DNA from: Hydnum rufescens UP504
Taxonomy: Eukaryota > Basidiomycota > Agaricomycetes > Cantharellales > Hydnaceae
Length of the DNA: 64,000 bases
NCBI GenBank assembly: GCA_014904985.1
Contig: MU128926.1
Span: 320,297 to 384,296 of the forward strand
Reading direction: 5' to 3'
A program made the position numbers and the translations under genes. The notes under the pieces were generated by a model. That model had not been told where the DNA came from. It saw only the letters and a program-made list of their open reading frames with translations, and did not search any database. This document shows positions 1 to 11,400 of this stretch, one piece after another (position 1 is the stretch's first letter; each line of letters opens with the position of its first letter).

Positions 1-655
1 GGCCTCGTGGATCTATAAACCATTATTGCCGAGATATCTCAGTTTCTCTGCCTACTTTTTCACCATATTGTCAGGACTGTGTGCCTACAGCCTTCTTCCT
101 TGGCACAGGGTGTCTGATATGAGGAGCTGTGGCCCGCGGTCCCACTGTGGCTCGACCGTCATTGAATGGACCCGGAACAGGGGGCCTATGGCTTTGACGG
201 CTCGGGATGACCCATTAGATGTTCTATCTCACCCGTTGATAGCCCTGTTTCCAGAACAATGAAATTTGTTTTACATTCTCGAGATGGCGTTCCCTTCCCT
301 AAGGAGTTCCGGAGGCCTTCCACCACGGGGGACTTTCTTGTGGCACGTACGTACTCCATGGACCTCATCCTTGCGGTTCCTTAGAGAAGTGCTTGGTCAT
401 GTCCGGACTCGTTCCGGGAAGCCGTGGCAATGATGGAGACTTTCAATCCGGGGAGCTGGGAGAATTTGGTTCCCATTGCGCCATTCTCTCTTGGGATGTG
501 AGGGAGCCCTGCATCTCGCCGTGGAATAACGGTGGTGACTTTGAGACTCTCCCGCTCGCAGAGGATGGCGATAATCCTCAAATTTCTGGGCTGACCACTT
601 GGAGAGGGTGGATAGACTGAGCGCCTCTTATCGTGTCAGTCTTCCGGCTAATGGC
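1..655 (+). pseudogene. F-box/LRR-like gene copy A1, inverted and truncated
   Basis: This stretch matches the minus-strand F-box copies (best compared with copy F at 18024-19825) but lies in the plus orientation. It begins at the window edge near the end of the F-box exon, then runs through the region coding WLERSG..PLDVYL (about 165-260), the stretch equivalent to LHSSRWRSLS (about 270-300), and the leucine-rich part equivalent to DNVVTLRLSGI (about 510-560). It stops near 655, where the homology flips to the minus strand. Many indels and stops break the frame, so no protein can be made. It is the only copy in this orientation. The similarity was read by eye over several hundred bases. Confidence 0.6.
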
Positions 656-689
656 GGGAACAACGGGCGGGCGCGGGAGTCGGCTGCAG

Positions 690-920
690 TTTCCCGTCGA
701 CATTCTTCGTAGTCACGGTATTCGGCTTCTTCGAGAGCTGCAATGCGAGCACTGAGACGGTAAATTGCTGATTTGGGTGCGTGGATCTCTTCGAATGTCA
801 CCTGGCGTCGTCGAAACGAAGGTGACCGACGGAGTGCTTCTTACAATCTTCGTTAAGATTGTGTAGAAAGGATTGGATACCCTGGGACGTCATGGTCGTC
901 GCCGAGGACACCGTGCGACA
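690..920 (-). pseudogene. F-box gene copy A2, N-terminal fragment
   Basis: The minus strand here matches the first exon of the F-box family: the start region (SQRIESFLHDL-like), the HPSVT..TPGDIRRDP segment and the SAIHRLSARIAALEEAE helix. The match ends before the F-box motif itself, and on the other side it abuts inverted copy A1. It is therefore only a scrap of an exon. The flank at about 940-1320 is the same upstream flank found beside copies B and D, which shows that the fragment moved together with its promoter side. Confidence 0.5.
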
Positions 921-1309
921 CCCCCAGGACGAAGTTGAGTTCAATTCACGTGATGGAACGGCTTACGAGATGGACAAGCACGGGGAGGATGAGGTAGAGA
1001 AGAAAACTGGGCAGTTGTTCTCTGGATCAGGCGTCACACGCTTGGTAAAATTGGCCAGGCAGTGGATTAGAGGTTCCGGGGCGATTCGCGCCGCATCATT
1101 GTGCCGCCCCCAGGTTTGGGTGTGGGGAGACATTGAGGTTGTTTTTAAGTGAATGACATAGTTGACTGGTGCTTCCGTTCGAAAGGCTCAGCGGTCACGT
1201 ACTATCTACACTTCGTCCCAACAATGACTGCCGTCAATAGCAATCTGGTCACATCTTTGGGAGATTCTACTTAGGTATAGCTTGAAATCATTGAGAAATA
1301 TTTTTAACA

Positions 1310-1610
1310 AAGATGCCCCCCCCGTTCCTACGAGTCCAAAGCAGAATTGCAATTGGGAGATCAACCGGGGGCCAGGAGTACGAGCCGGGTCAAGGGCCAC
1401 CCCCGGGTCAATGGCAACAGCAGCAGCCCGGCGCATCGGCGCATGGGAGCCTCCCTCGGCAGCCCCCTCCCCCTACCAGCAACCTTATGGCGCGCCGCCG
1501 GGCTCGCCATCGCAGGGTTGCCAACCCCCGACATCACAGGACAGATATCCACCCAAAACGTTAATCGAAGCAGGGTTTCGAAGCCGTCCGTGGGCGCTCA
1601 TTCTTATGTA
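1310..1610 (+). pseudogene. Pro/Gln-rich coding fragment, copy 1
   Basis: Translating the plus strand gives a low-complexity run rich in Pro, Gln and Gly (EPGQGPPPGQWQQQQPG). After a one-base frame change it continues as PYQQPYGAPPGSPSQG. Such runs are typical of fungal metacaspase prodomains and annexin-like N-termini, but no catalytic or folded domain follows, so the family stays open. A weaker second copy lies at about 3895-4140. Both sit between the carnitine acetyltransferase-like flank and the 3' tail of an F-box copy, so they belong to the duplicated block. Composition alone could give this pattern. Confidence 0.35.
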
Positions 1611-1639
1611 AATGGACTTGGGGCGCCAAATTTCATGTA

Positions 1640-2000
1640 CACCCACACCTTTCCTTGTTTGTGGCAACGTGATCATTTTTTTTCTTTTCCCATGCAGTCA
1701 CGAAATAGAGCATGAGCGCTTTTCACCTAAGAGAATCTGATCCAACAAACCAATGTGCGCATCTCTAGATTTGATCCCACTCCATAGTCACAAGGTACGG
1801 AACGCATGCTAGAATCCTCATGCGCCCATTGCGACTGATCCAATATCAACAAGATGGGTGATCGAGCACCTTGTGGGTCTTCATTGGGTCTGCTTTCTCC
1901 TGTTAGCAAAGCCATTCAGAGGGTGTCATCACAACTGTCAGAGAGAACTCACACTGTCAACTTGTCAAAGGAGGTAATCAGCAGCCTAATGGGCCAGATA
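1640..2000. repeat. F-box 3' tail repeat, copy 1 (behind copy B)
   Basis: Non-coding block directly downstream of F-box copy B. Similar blocks follow copies C (4160-4566), E (12785-13178) and F (17715-18023). Shared landmarks, in order, are TTTCCTTGT.TGT.GC, a T-rich run, GAGAGAATCTGATCCAA, CTAGATTTGAT, CAACAAGATGG and CAGAGAGAAC. It is probably the 3' untranslated and intergenic part of the ancestral F-box gene, copied along with it. Confidence 0.6.
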
Positions 2001-3450
2001 CTAATCCTCCTCGAAGTCACTTTCGTCATCCCATACATGACCATCCGAGTCCCACGTGGAATCTGCCTCATCATCCGACCATCGCTCGTCCAGCTCATGA
2101 AATCTATATGGTGTCGGCTTCTCGTCGGGAATGCGAACGATATTCTGGTCATAATCCTTGACGCGATCGCTTGCTCCAAGAGAGAGGAATCGGTCAACCT
2201 TAAGGCATTCAAGGACTTTGGAATCCCCCTTCTGTTGCCAACGGCCTGGCCTGGCGTCGTACCAGTGCACCTTTGGTCTAGAGATGAGGAAAGACTCCAA
2301 CTCGTCACAGAACATAAGGAGTGCGTCATCACCGCAGCTGTTCAGCACACGGAAGTCCAGGCATCGGAGATGAGGCAGGAGGATATTCCCGGATGAGGCC
2401 GGTGCTTCCTCGGTGGGCGGCGAGTGTAATACGTTGAGAATTTTTATTGCGACATAACCATCTATACAAATTGTCAAGTTTTGGATAAGGGGAGATGACC
2501 GGAACTAAGAAACAGTGTGCAACATCGGCCTGTCAGCCAACGACGAATGCGTGCAACGATCGACTGACTCACGAATGCCATAAGCATGGAAATAATTCCA
2601 CTCCCATACCATCCACTGCAGTTTGGTAGAGAGAGATCCAAGGAAAGGAGAGCAGGCGCTTTTAGCTCCCGGATCATGTAAAGAAAGAATCCTCTCCCGT
2701 TCCCATTCCCTAATACCAGGCTACGAAGATGGGTTCTGACAGGAATTGCAGGTCCGACTCGGGTCCCCTTCTTCCCGAGATAGCGAAGACGTGACACGAT
2801 AAGGCGCTCGAGTCTATCACTACTTCCAAGGATGCGGGCCCAGAAGTGAGGATCATTGTCATTCTCTGCGATGCCGGAGAGTTTCAAGGTCACCACGCTA
2901 TCCACTGCGAAATCAGGGCCTTCACCTGCGCATCTCGCAAGATGAGATGACGTAATGCCGAACCCAGATTGGAAGTCTGCGATCATGCTATCGTGTCCAA
3001 ACATAGGGACACTAGCTTCAACGACTCCAGGGATTTGAGGTCCATGAAGTGCGTTAGGCGACGAAGAAATTCTCCCGTGATGGGGCGTCTGGAAGTCCTT
3101 AGGGAAAGAGAACGCCATCTCGAGGAATGTAGAACCAAGTCTTCCCATCGTTCTGGAAACTGGCTATCGACGGTGAGATAAACATCTAATGGACGAGTCC
3201 CCGACCGTTCTAGCCATAGGGCGCGCTGTTCGGGATGCCATTCAACATGAATGCGAGCCCACAGTCGGCCAGACTAATGGCTCCGGCTCTCCATAGTCGA
3301 GAGACCTGTTGCATAGGGAGAGTGACCGGTAGCACTACAATATCCTGACGATATGAGTTGAAGAAAGTAGGGCACGAACCTGAGATATCCGCAATAGTCA
3401 GTCTCATGCGCGAGATACGAGACCAGTATCTCGCAATATCTCTCGGACAT
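2001..3450 (-). pseudogene. F-box/LRR-like gene copy B, 5'-truncated
   Basis: Two large open blocks remain. The last exon (2477-2001) has AIKILNVLHSP, HLRCLDF and the acidic end TPYRFHELDERW..DE. The LRR-like block (about 3148-2474) has VVTLKLSGI, DPHFWARILGSSDRLERL, RTHLRSLVLGNGNGRGFF and ELKAPALLSLDLSLPNCS. Further 5' the exon coding VSRLWRAGAISLADCGL (3310-3250) survives but is out of frame with what follows. The true N-terminus is missing: homology decays near 3420-3450 and the upstream flank begins. The copy lacks the F-box start and cannot make a full protein. Confidence 0.65.
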
Positions 3451-3469
3451 GCTGAATGGCGCCTGACAG

Positions 3470-3930
3470 TGACTTCAGGTTTGGGTGTGGGGACCTTAAG
3501 GTTTGCTTTAATGTGATAGTTGACCGCTTGGAGTTGGGCGCTTGTCGCATCTCCGTGGGATTCTAGTTGTGGCTTGAAATCAATTGGGAAAGGCTTTTAA
3601 CAAACCGTTGAGGCTTGTTCATGATCTGTGAGATATTACTGTTCAATTCGTGCCCTGCAGTCATACTGGGCCTAGACAAGCCAAAGGAGAGCGTTGTTGT
3701 CTACTAAACCCAAAACATGAGATGAGATCCAATGTGCATCTAGGATCCACTCAGAACAGACCCCGGAATACCACCGTGGGAACGGGAAGCGCCGTAGTCA
3801 CAAATTGCTACACCATCCCGCTTCCAAGCTCTCGGGAATTACGATCATTCCAACTCCTTCCCTCCCCAACCTGCCCCAGCCCCCCCAAAACAATTAACAA
3901 TGATCCACTCATTCCTATGCGTTCAAAGCA
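3470..3930 (+). pseudogene. Duplicated 5' flank and start of the carnitine acetyltransferase gene
   Basis: This block repeats about 7895-8490, the region just upstream of and including the start of the intact carnitine acetyltransferase gene. Shared words include AACAAAC.GTT.AGCTTGTTCATGAT, GGCCTAG.CAAGCCAAA.GAGAGCG, CC.GGATCCAC, TACCGTGGGAACGGGAAG and CTTCCAAGCTCTCGG.AATTA. At the place of the ATG (8441) this copy has ACG, and the next codons drift. It is a relic of the neighbour gene left beside F-box copy B, which shows the duplicated unit spanned the F-box gene and part of the acetyltransferase gene. Confidence 0.6.
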
Positions 3931-4140
3931 GGGGTAGCTTTGTGGGATATATAATTGGGAGATCAACCGGGGCAAGGACCACCCCCGGGTCAATGGAAAT
4001 AGCAGCAGCCGTTATATGGTGGCTCCTTAGCTCCTCCCCAGTCACCCTTCCAGCAGCCTTATGCCGCATCGCCGGCCGGCCATCGGAGGCCGGATACCAG
4101 CCCCTGAAACGTTATGCAATCAAACCAAAGTTTTGAAAGC
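3895..4140 (+). pseudogene. Pro/Gln-rich coding fragment, copy 2
   Basis: Degenerate copy of the block at 1310-1610. The sequence GGGAGATCAACCGGGG, then CACCCCCGGGTCAATGG and AGCAGCAGCC recur in the same order, followed by CAGCAGCCTTATG and the end GAAACGTTATG. Internal losses and a stop after the Gln run remove any coding capacity. It abuts the acetyltransferase-flank relic on the left and the F-box tail repeat on the right. Confidence 0.4.
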
Positions 4141-4159
4141 ATTCGTGGACACTCATTCG

Positions 4160-4566
4160 GATCTAAATGGAGTTGAGGTGCCAACTCTTATGTGTTATCC
4201 CAAATGCGCGAGTCCTCACATGCCAAGGTAGTAGTTTCCTTGTTTGTAGCAAAGCTGTGTTTTTTTTTTCTTTTAGCAATGACGTGGTTTCGAGTGCAGT
4301 CACGAGATAGCGAAGGCATGGGTGCTTTTCATCTGAGAGAATCTGATCCAAAAAACCAGTGTGCGCAATACACATCCACTAGATTTGATCGCACTTGATA
4401 GTTACAAGGTACGGAGTGCATGCTGGAATCCCCATGCGCGCATGGCCATATCAACAAGAGGGACGATCGAGCACTTCTTGGGTCCTCATTGAATCTGCTT
4501 TCTCCTTAGCAAAGCCATCGGAGGGAGTCGTCACAAATGTCGGAGAGAACTCACACTGTCAACTTG
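4160..4566. repeat. F-box 3' tail repeat, copy 2 (behind copy C)
   Basis: Same non-coding block as at 1640-2000, with an 11-base T run near 4260 and the landmarks GAGAGAATCTGATCCAA, ATATCAACAAGA and AACTCACACTGTCAACTTG before the end of copy C. No gene seen in it. Confidence 0.55.
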
Positions 4567-6409
4567 TCAAAGAAGCTGCGCAAGAGTGGCCATATACTCC
4601 TCCTGGGATCCAGCATCGAGCCCACCATCGTCCCCTGAAAGATAACCCGGCTCCTCCCATGTCGTCTCTGCCTCATCGGCATCCGACCGTCGTTCGTTCA
4701 GCTCATGAAATCTATAAGGTGTCGGGTTCTTGTCGGGAACGCAAACGACATCCTGGACATAATCCTCAAAAGATCCGACTTCATAGAGGAGTGAGTCAAG
4801 CTTGAGGCATTCAAGTCCTTTGGAATCGTCCCGCAGTTGCCAACGGCCTGATTCGACATCATAGCAATGAACCTTGGATCTAAAGATGAGGAAATCCAGC
4901 AATTCGTCATGGAATTCATCAAAGAGTGCCTCATGACGATCGTCGAGTAGCTGATGGAATGCCAAGCGTCGGAGATGAGGGAGGTAGATATTCTCAGATG
5001 AAACCAACGCTTCCTTGGTGTGCGGGAGACGCAACGCGTTGAGGATTTTTATTGTGATACAGTGGTTCATACGAATCGTCAGGTCCTGAATAAGAGGAGA
5101 CGACCGGAACTAAGAGCAAGTGTGCAACATCAGCCCGTCAGCCAATGATGAATGTGTGCAGCGATCGACTAAGGACTCACAAATGCCATAACCATGGGAG
5201 TAATTTCACGCGCATACCGTTCACTGCAGTTTGGTAGATAGAAATCCAAGGAGAGCAGAGCAGGCGCTTTCAGCTCCCGGATCATGTAACGAAAGAATCT
5301 TCTTCCGTTCCCATTCCCCAATACCAGGCTACGAAGATGGGTCCTGGCAGGAATTTCAGGTCCGCCTCCAGTCGCCTCGCTGCGACGATAGTGAAGACGG
5401 GACAAGATGAGACACTCGAGTCTATCACTACTCCCAAAGATGCGGGCCCAGAAGCGAGGATCATTCTCCTCTGGGATGCCAGAGAGTCTCAAGGTCACCA
5501 CGTTGTCGACTGCGAGATGCAGGGCCTTTACCGCTGTATCTCGCAAGATGAGGCGGCGTAATGCCGAGGCAGATTCTGGACGCTCCCCAAAGTTTGTCAT
5601 CATATTATAGGGTCCATACGCGGAGGACAGTAGCGTTAATGACTCCAGGGATTTGAGGTCTATGGAACGCATTAGGCGATCAAGAAATTCTTGGGCGATG
5701 CGGCGTCTGGAACTCCTTAGGGAAAGAGAACGCCATCTTGAGGAATGCAGAAACAAATCTTGCTCTCCGAACATGTCGCCAGATTGGATTGGTACCCATC
5801 TTTCTGGACGACGGCCATCGATGGTGAGATAAACATCTAATGGATGAGTCCCCGAGCGTTCCAGCCATAGGTGCGCTGTTCCACATTCCATTCAACATGA
5901 ATGCGAGTCCACAGTTGCGTCAGATTGAGGGCCATGGCTCTCCATAGTCGAGACACCTGTTGCATAGGAAGGATGACTGATGACATCACGATACGAGCCG
6001 AAGAAAATAGGGCGCAAACCTGAGATATGCTCAATAGAATTTCGGTAGGATCCTTTGCCTCCTCAAGCGCAGAGGAGTACGTAACGAGCAGAATCTTAGC
6101 AATAATCTCATTTGGGCATGCCGAAATGGGCGCGACGGGGACACGCAATAATGCCAGTTCTTCCTCTGCCACGAGTTTTGTCTGGCGTATCTGAGTTTCT
6201 GCTTCTTCGAGGGCGGGAATGTGGGCACTGAGACGGTGAATTGCTGATTTCGTGTGGGGATCTCTTCGAATGTCTCCTGGTGTGGTTGAAACGAGGGTGA
6301 CTGATGGGTGCTGCTTACAATCTTCGCTAAGATCATGTATAAATGATTCGATACGCTGGGACGTAATGGCCTTGTAATCTGGAGCGTCGTCGAGGCCACC
6401 ATGCGACAT
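4567..6409 (-). pseudogene. F-box/LRR-like gene copy C, near complete with one frameshift
   Basis: Exon 1 starts at the ATG at 6409 (MSHGGLDD) and holds an N-terminal helix region, then the F-box signature PISACPNEIIAKILLVTY (about residues 95-112). An intron (donor CAG/GTTTGC near 6021, acceptor near 5958) interrupts ISQ/VSRLWRAMALNL, the rest of the F-box. The LRR-like region follows (VVTLRLSGI, RTHLRSLVLGNGNG, ELKAPALLSLDF), then a second intron near 5100-5170 and an acidic C-terminal exon ending in EEYMATLAQLL. F-box proteins usually bring substrates to SCF ubiquitin ligases through Skp1; that role is inferred from the motif. The frame breaks once near 5885, between EQRT and LWLERSG, where one C seems missing from a short C run. 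It could be functional if that base is a consensus error. Confidence 0.65.
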
Positions 6410-6419
6410 GACTCAAGGA

Positions 6420-6720
6420 CCAACTTACAGTAAGTTCAGTTCACGTGACGGCACGGCCAGTAAGCACCGACAGGACAAAGAGCAAAGAAAACCAGGTAGT
6501 TGCCATCTAGGTCAGGCTCAGAAGAATTGAGCAGACACTGGATTATAGGTTCTGGAATGATTCACCCCGCATCTTTGGACCACCTCCCAGGTTTGAGTGT
6601 GGCGTTTGATTTCATGTAGTTAAGCTTGCAGATAGGGCAGGATCAGTGGCGAGTACTGGTACAGGCAGCGGTCATGTTCCTGTGATCATCGTCTCAGTCA
6701 GGGAAAATTGCTGTGCTGAC
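6420..6720. repeat. Shared upstream flank of F-box copies (beside copy C)
   Basis: Homologous to about 7730-8110 (beside copy D) and, more weakly, to 930-1120. Shared pieces are TCACGTGA, CAAAGAAAACCAG, GCAGACACTGG and CCCAGGTT.G.GTG. Beside copy D it lies between the F-box start and the acetyltransferase gene, so it is likely the ancestral intergenic and promoter region. It holds no gene that I can see. Confidence 0.5.
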
Positions 6721-7250
6721 AGTAGTTGCCAAAGACTCGGGCTTGAGCTGACTTGAGTCCGAGCCAGTTGTTGAAAGGGACTTGATCCGGACTCAGCCTA
6801 ACTATTTGGTATAAATATATTCCAAGTCGTTGGCTGGTCGGCTCAAGCCCATGTCCAAGTTGTAGTCCGAAGCACGAGGACTACGGACGCAGACCAGTGA
6901 ACGAAGGAGCGGTGTTTGCCGAAAGTCTCGCGCTTGCCTTTTCCGGTTGAGTGCGCGCGCGAGACTATTGCAGCAACGCCGCTTGTCCTCTCACCATCCC
7001 ACCCACCCGTTGCAACTGGCCTAGTCGTGAGGACCCACCCGCCACCTGGAGCCCCCCCGCCTCGCATAGTCGGTCGGCTTCCAGTCTCACGCACCGAGTT
7101 TTGCCTGACGGCAAAACCCCACACACACCCGCCAGTTGCAGCATCAAGTCCTCAGTTCAGAGGCCAAACAACACGCGTATGAGATTCGCTAGCTCGAGTC
7201 TAAGCTGAGTCGAGCCAAGTCGCGGCTAGCCGACAGCAATGCAGTCACAT
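6720..7250. mobile_element. GAGTC-rich inserted block between copies C and D
   Basis: This GC-rich block has no counterpart in the other F-box units. Its left end is dense in GACTCGG/GACTTGAGTC words (about 6725-6790) and its right end in CTCGAGTC/GCTGAGTCGAGCC words (about 7190-7225). The ends look partly inverted and partly direct, and I cannot draw a clean terminal inverted repeat or target duplication. Copy D loses its homology to the other copies just beyond the right end. No transposase is visible. A non-autonomous element is possible but unproven. Confidence 0.3.
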
Positions 7251-7254
7251 GTTC

Positions 7255-7679
7255 GTGGAATCTATAACACTTACCGTATGGCATTACAATTTCCTGACGA
7301 TACGAGTTGAAAGAAAGTAGGGCGCGAACCTGAGATATGCCAAATAGAATTTTGGTAGGATCCTTAGCCTCCTCAAGTGCCGGGGAGTACGTAACAAGCA
7401 GTATCGTAGCAATAATCTCATTTGGACACACTGCAATGGGGGTGCGACGCGGGCACGCAAGAATGCCAGCTCTTCCTCTGCAACGAGTCTCGTCCAGCGT
7501 ATCAGATTCACGGCGTCTTCAAGAGCCACAATGCGACCACTGAGACGGTGTATTGCCGATATCGTGCGTGGATCTCTTCTAATGTCTCCTGTCATCGTCG
7601 AAACGAAGGTGACTGACGGGTGGTTCTTACAATCTTCGCTAAGATCATGTAGAAAGGATTCCATTCCCTGGGACATCAT
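7255..7679 (-). pseudogene. F-box gene copy D, N-terminal exon only
   Basis: The fragment starts at the ATG at 7679 (MMSQGMESFLHDLSEDC). It runs through HPSVTFVSTMTGDIRRDP and VAEEELAFL to the F-box core CPNEIIATILLVTY, but two extra C residues in a C run near 7440 shift the frame just before the core. Homology ends near 7270, shortly after the ISQ/intron boundary, so the second half of the F-box, the LRR part and the C-terminus are absent. This copy lies nearest to the intact carnitine acetyltransferase gene and shares its upstream region. Confidence 0.6.
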
Positions 7680-8440
7680 GGCCTCGTGATCTATGGCGTT
7701 GTCGTCGAGGACACCGTGCGATATAGCTCAAGGACAAAGTTAAGTTCAAGTCACGTGATGACACGGCGATATGAGTAGCAAAGAAAACCAGTTTGTATCT
7801 CTATCGAGCTTCATACGGTCGGAAAAGTTGGGCAGACACTGGCTCTGGGGTGATATACACCACATCATTGACATTATTGTACCGCCTGACGTAACTCCCA
7901 GGTTCGGGGTGGAGAGGCATTGAGATTTGTTTTTATGTGAATGACGTATTAAGTATTAAGTGCTTGCTTGGAGATGTGGGCGGTTCCTTTCGAAAAGCAG
8001 GATCAGCAGTGAGGTGAACAGGTACTGGCAGCGGACATGTTGATGTCTCAACTCTTCGCCGTCTAACCATGTTACAACCAAACAAAATTGCTGCCGCATC
8101 TTCGTGGCTTGAAATCAATTTAGGGAAATTCCTTTAACAAACTGTTTAGCTTGTTCATGATTGGGTTCGATTAGTGCCCTACAGCCATACTAGGCCTAGG
8201 CAAGCCAAAAGAGAGCGTTTCACACAGTCAAGAACCCCGTGGCATGAAACGATGAGACCTAAAGTGCATCCAGGATCCACCTAGAAGTTAGAACGACGGC
8301 AAAGGAATACCCGGCAGCAGGTACCGTGGGAACGGGAAGTGCCGTACTCATAAAGACCAAGCGCATGCCCCCTAAATTCCTTATACCGACTACCTAGCTT
8401 GTCAAACCAGTCCATTCCGCCTTCCAAGCTCTCGGAAATT

Positions 8441-11400
8441 ATGGCCATTCCTACTCCCAACCCAACCACTGCCCCAGCCCTCCCTGCACCGACCTTTCAG
8501 CACCAGGACAAGCTGCCCAAACTTCCTGTACCATCACTCGAAGGCTCTGCCCGAAAGTACCTTCGTGCCCTTGAGGGTCTTCAGGATTCCCAAGAGCACC
8601 AGGCCACAAAGTCCGCGGTCGAAGATTTCCTTAGGGGCGAAGGCCCACAGCTCCAGCAGAAACTCATCGATTATGCAGCAACCCGGGACAGGCAAGTTCG
8701 CCATTGACTATATGCTCTCATGGTTCTCTTAGCTTCCCCATTAGTTACATTGAGGAATTTTGGTAAATATTGCGTATCTGCAAGTTCAGCACCCCTTTAT
8801 CTCCCAGTTGGATTTATCACCTAGGTATGAGAGTTATCTAAACTCTAATGATCCCGTAGTACTAGCTCTGAACCCCTTCTTCGTCCTGGAGTGCGTCAAT
8901 CGCATGCTTTGAATGCTAATACAATGTTCCTGACCTTTTGGATTTTCCAGAGATGACCCTACGCCTTCCAGAGGGTCCCAGCTGCCTCGGGCTGCCTCTC
9001 TCATTATCAGCTCGCTCGGTTTCATACACGACCTGCGTGCTGGTCAACTTGAACCGGACAGTGTCCGAGGGACACCCTTGGACATGGACCAATATTCCAG
9101 GGCGAGTATTCATTAAGCCACCTGACACAGTTTGCCTCGATTCCTAAAGTCCGCCTATTCCCCAATTTAGTTGTTCGGCACTGCTCGCATTCCAACTGAT
9201 GTGAGCCCAATTAATTACGCCATGTTGTAACGCTCTATCAATGGTGTTCCATACAGCGTGGGTGTAGGATGAATGTCAACCCGCAATCTTCGAATATTGT
9301 TATCATCCGTCGTGGTCAATTCTGTGAGTAACCTGGATACATGATAAGCGTGGTTTGTTTAAGGCCACCCTTCGGAACACTTTTTAGATTACTTTGACGT
9401 TCTTGATCATAAACATCGGCCCGTTCTCACAGAACGCGAGATTCTTCGAAACCTACAAGCGATCGTTGCCGACGCGGATACGACACCACCCTCCGAAGTG
9501 GCCAGAGGTGCCGTAGGCGTTTTGACGACAGAAAATCGCAAACATTGGGCGACATTACGCCAAAATCTCCTGTCCACACGCACGAACAGGTCCTGTCTTG
9601 AAATAGTTGATGATGCACTTTTCATCGTGTGCTTGGATGATGCGGCCCCTGAAAACGTTTCCGAGCTTTGTAAGAACTTTCTGTGTGGGACTTACCATCT
9701 TACCGGTCGTGTGCAGACTGGAACCTGCACAAACAGATGGTATGATAAGGCACGTCACATGATTAACAGGGATTTCTTCATTAATACTTACGGACTCGCT
9801 CAGCTTCAAATAATTGTGTGTGCAAATGGAGCTGCAGGGATTAACTTCGAGGTAAGTCTCTTGCTGCCCCTTATGATCTTCTCTCCTTAACACGTATGGC
9901 GGGTTCTTAGCATACCGGTGTAGACGGACACACCGTCTTGAGGCAAGTTACGAACAAGACGATCGAAACAAAGGCTCTCTTATATCTCTGTGCCTAGATT
10001 TGCTGCAGACATATTCACCGACAACTTGCTCCTCATGGCCCGAAGCATCAATCCCAAGGCCCCGACACTCTTCAAAGCGACACTATCTCCTCTCAGTAAG
10101 AGTGGGCCTAAGACTAAGACTGTCAGCGCAGATTCTGGCAATGTCTCTCCGGAGCCACACCATACTTTCAACACCGTCCCTCGCAAGCTCGAGTGGAACC
10201 TTACTCCTGAAATCAAGATCGGTATCAGATTCGCCGAGACACGTCTAAGCGATCTGATTTGCCAGAATGATATTCAAGCTCTCGAATTTACCGCATTTGG
10301 CAAAAGCTGGATCACGAAGCATTCTTTCAGTCCAGATGCGTTTGTTCAGATGGCATTTCAGGCGGGATACTACGGTCTCTACGGTGAATACGCGCGGCAA
10401 GTGTACAGGATCTCCTGACTGACATTGACTGTACTTCCAGGTCGCATTGAATGTACATACGAACCGGCAATGACTAAGGCTTTCCTACATGGTCGCACCG
10501 AAGCTATAAGAACTGTGCAGCCCGAGAGTGTGCAGTTCACCAAGGTGCGGTGTTTTTATCCCTCCAATTCTGAGGCGCAACGACGCTGAAGATCTTTATA
10601 GACGTTCTTCTCCGACGCCAGTCCCGCCGATAAGATCAAGGGGTTGCGCACAGCTTGCGATGCCCATGTGAAGCTCACACGCGAATGCGGCAAAGGCCTA
10701 GGACAAGACCGGTGTGTGTGCACTCGCATGACGAAATTTGACACATTCTCAATATCTCATAGACATCTCTACGCGCTCTACTGCCTTCGCCAGCGCGAGG
10801 TCATGAGCGTGCCATCAAACGGTAGTTCAAACCAGTCGAACAACGGAACAAGTCTTCCGTCCCTCTTCACGGACCCAGGTTGGCATCTACTCAACACTAG
10901 CATCTTATCCACTTCCAACTGTGGGAACCCTGCTCTTCGCCTGTTTGGATTCGGGCCCGTCGCATCGGATGGATTTGGGATTGGATATATCATCAAAGAG
11001 GATGCGATATCCATGTGGGTTTTTGCTTAGTGAACACTTCCAGAGAGAAACCAATGAATGTATATTCACGCACAGCTGCGCCTCTTCAAAGCATCTCCAG
11101 ACCCGACGTTTCTTGGACACAATCGCACAGTATCTTCAAGATGTACAGCGTCTCGTGATGCACATCCATCGGCAGGCTAATGAACGTACGAGCGCATTTG
11201 TGGATCACTCAGGCCTCGTAATCGATGCATGCTCTGGCTCGGGGCTCGCCATCAATCACCTCGATGACGATGACGACACTACCTTAGGAGATGATGATGG
11301 CGAACCTTATACCTTGGGGTATTCTTTCTATGATAGCGTAAGCATCTTGTGCCGAGCCTTGACTTTGTGCACAATTATTCCATGTCCGCTAACATATCCT

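Noticed and set aside
1310..1610. Calling the Pro/Gln-rich block a metacaspase
   Set aside because: Only low-complexity sequence is present; no caspase-fold residues follow.
7000..7180. GC-rich ORFs with Pro/Thr-rich code on both strands
   Set aside because: They lie inside the GAGTC-rich block, absent from all other F-box units, with no family likeness.
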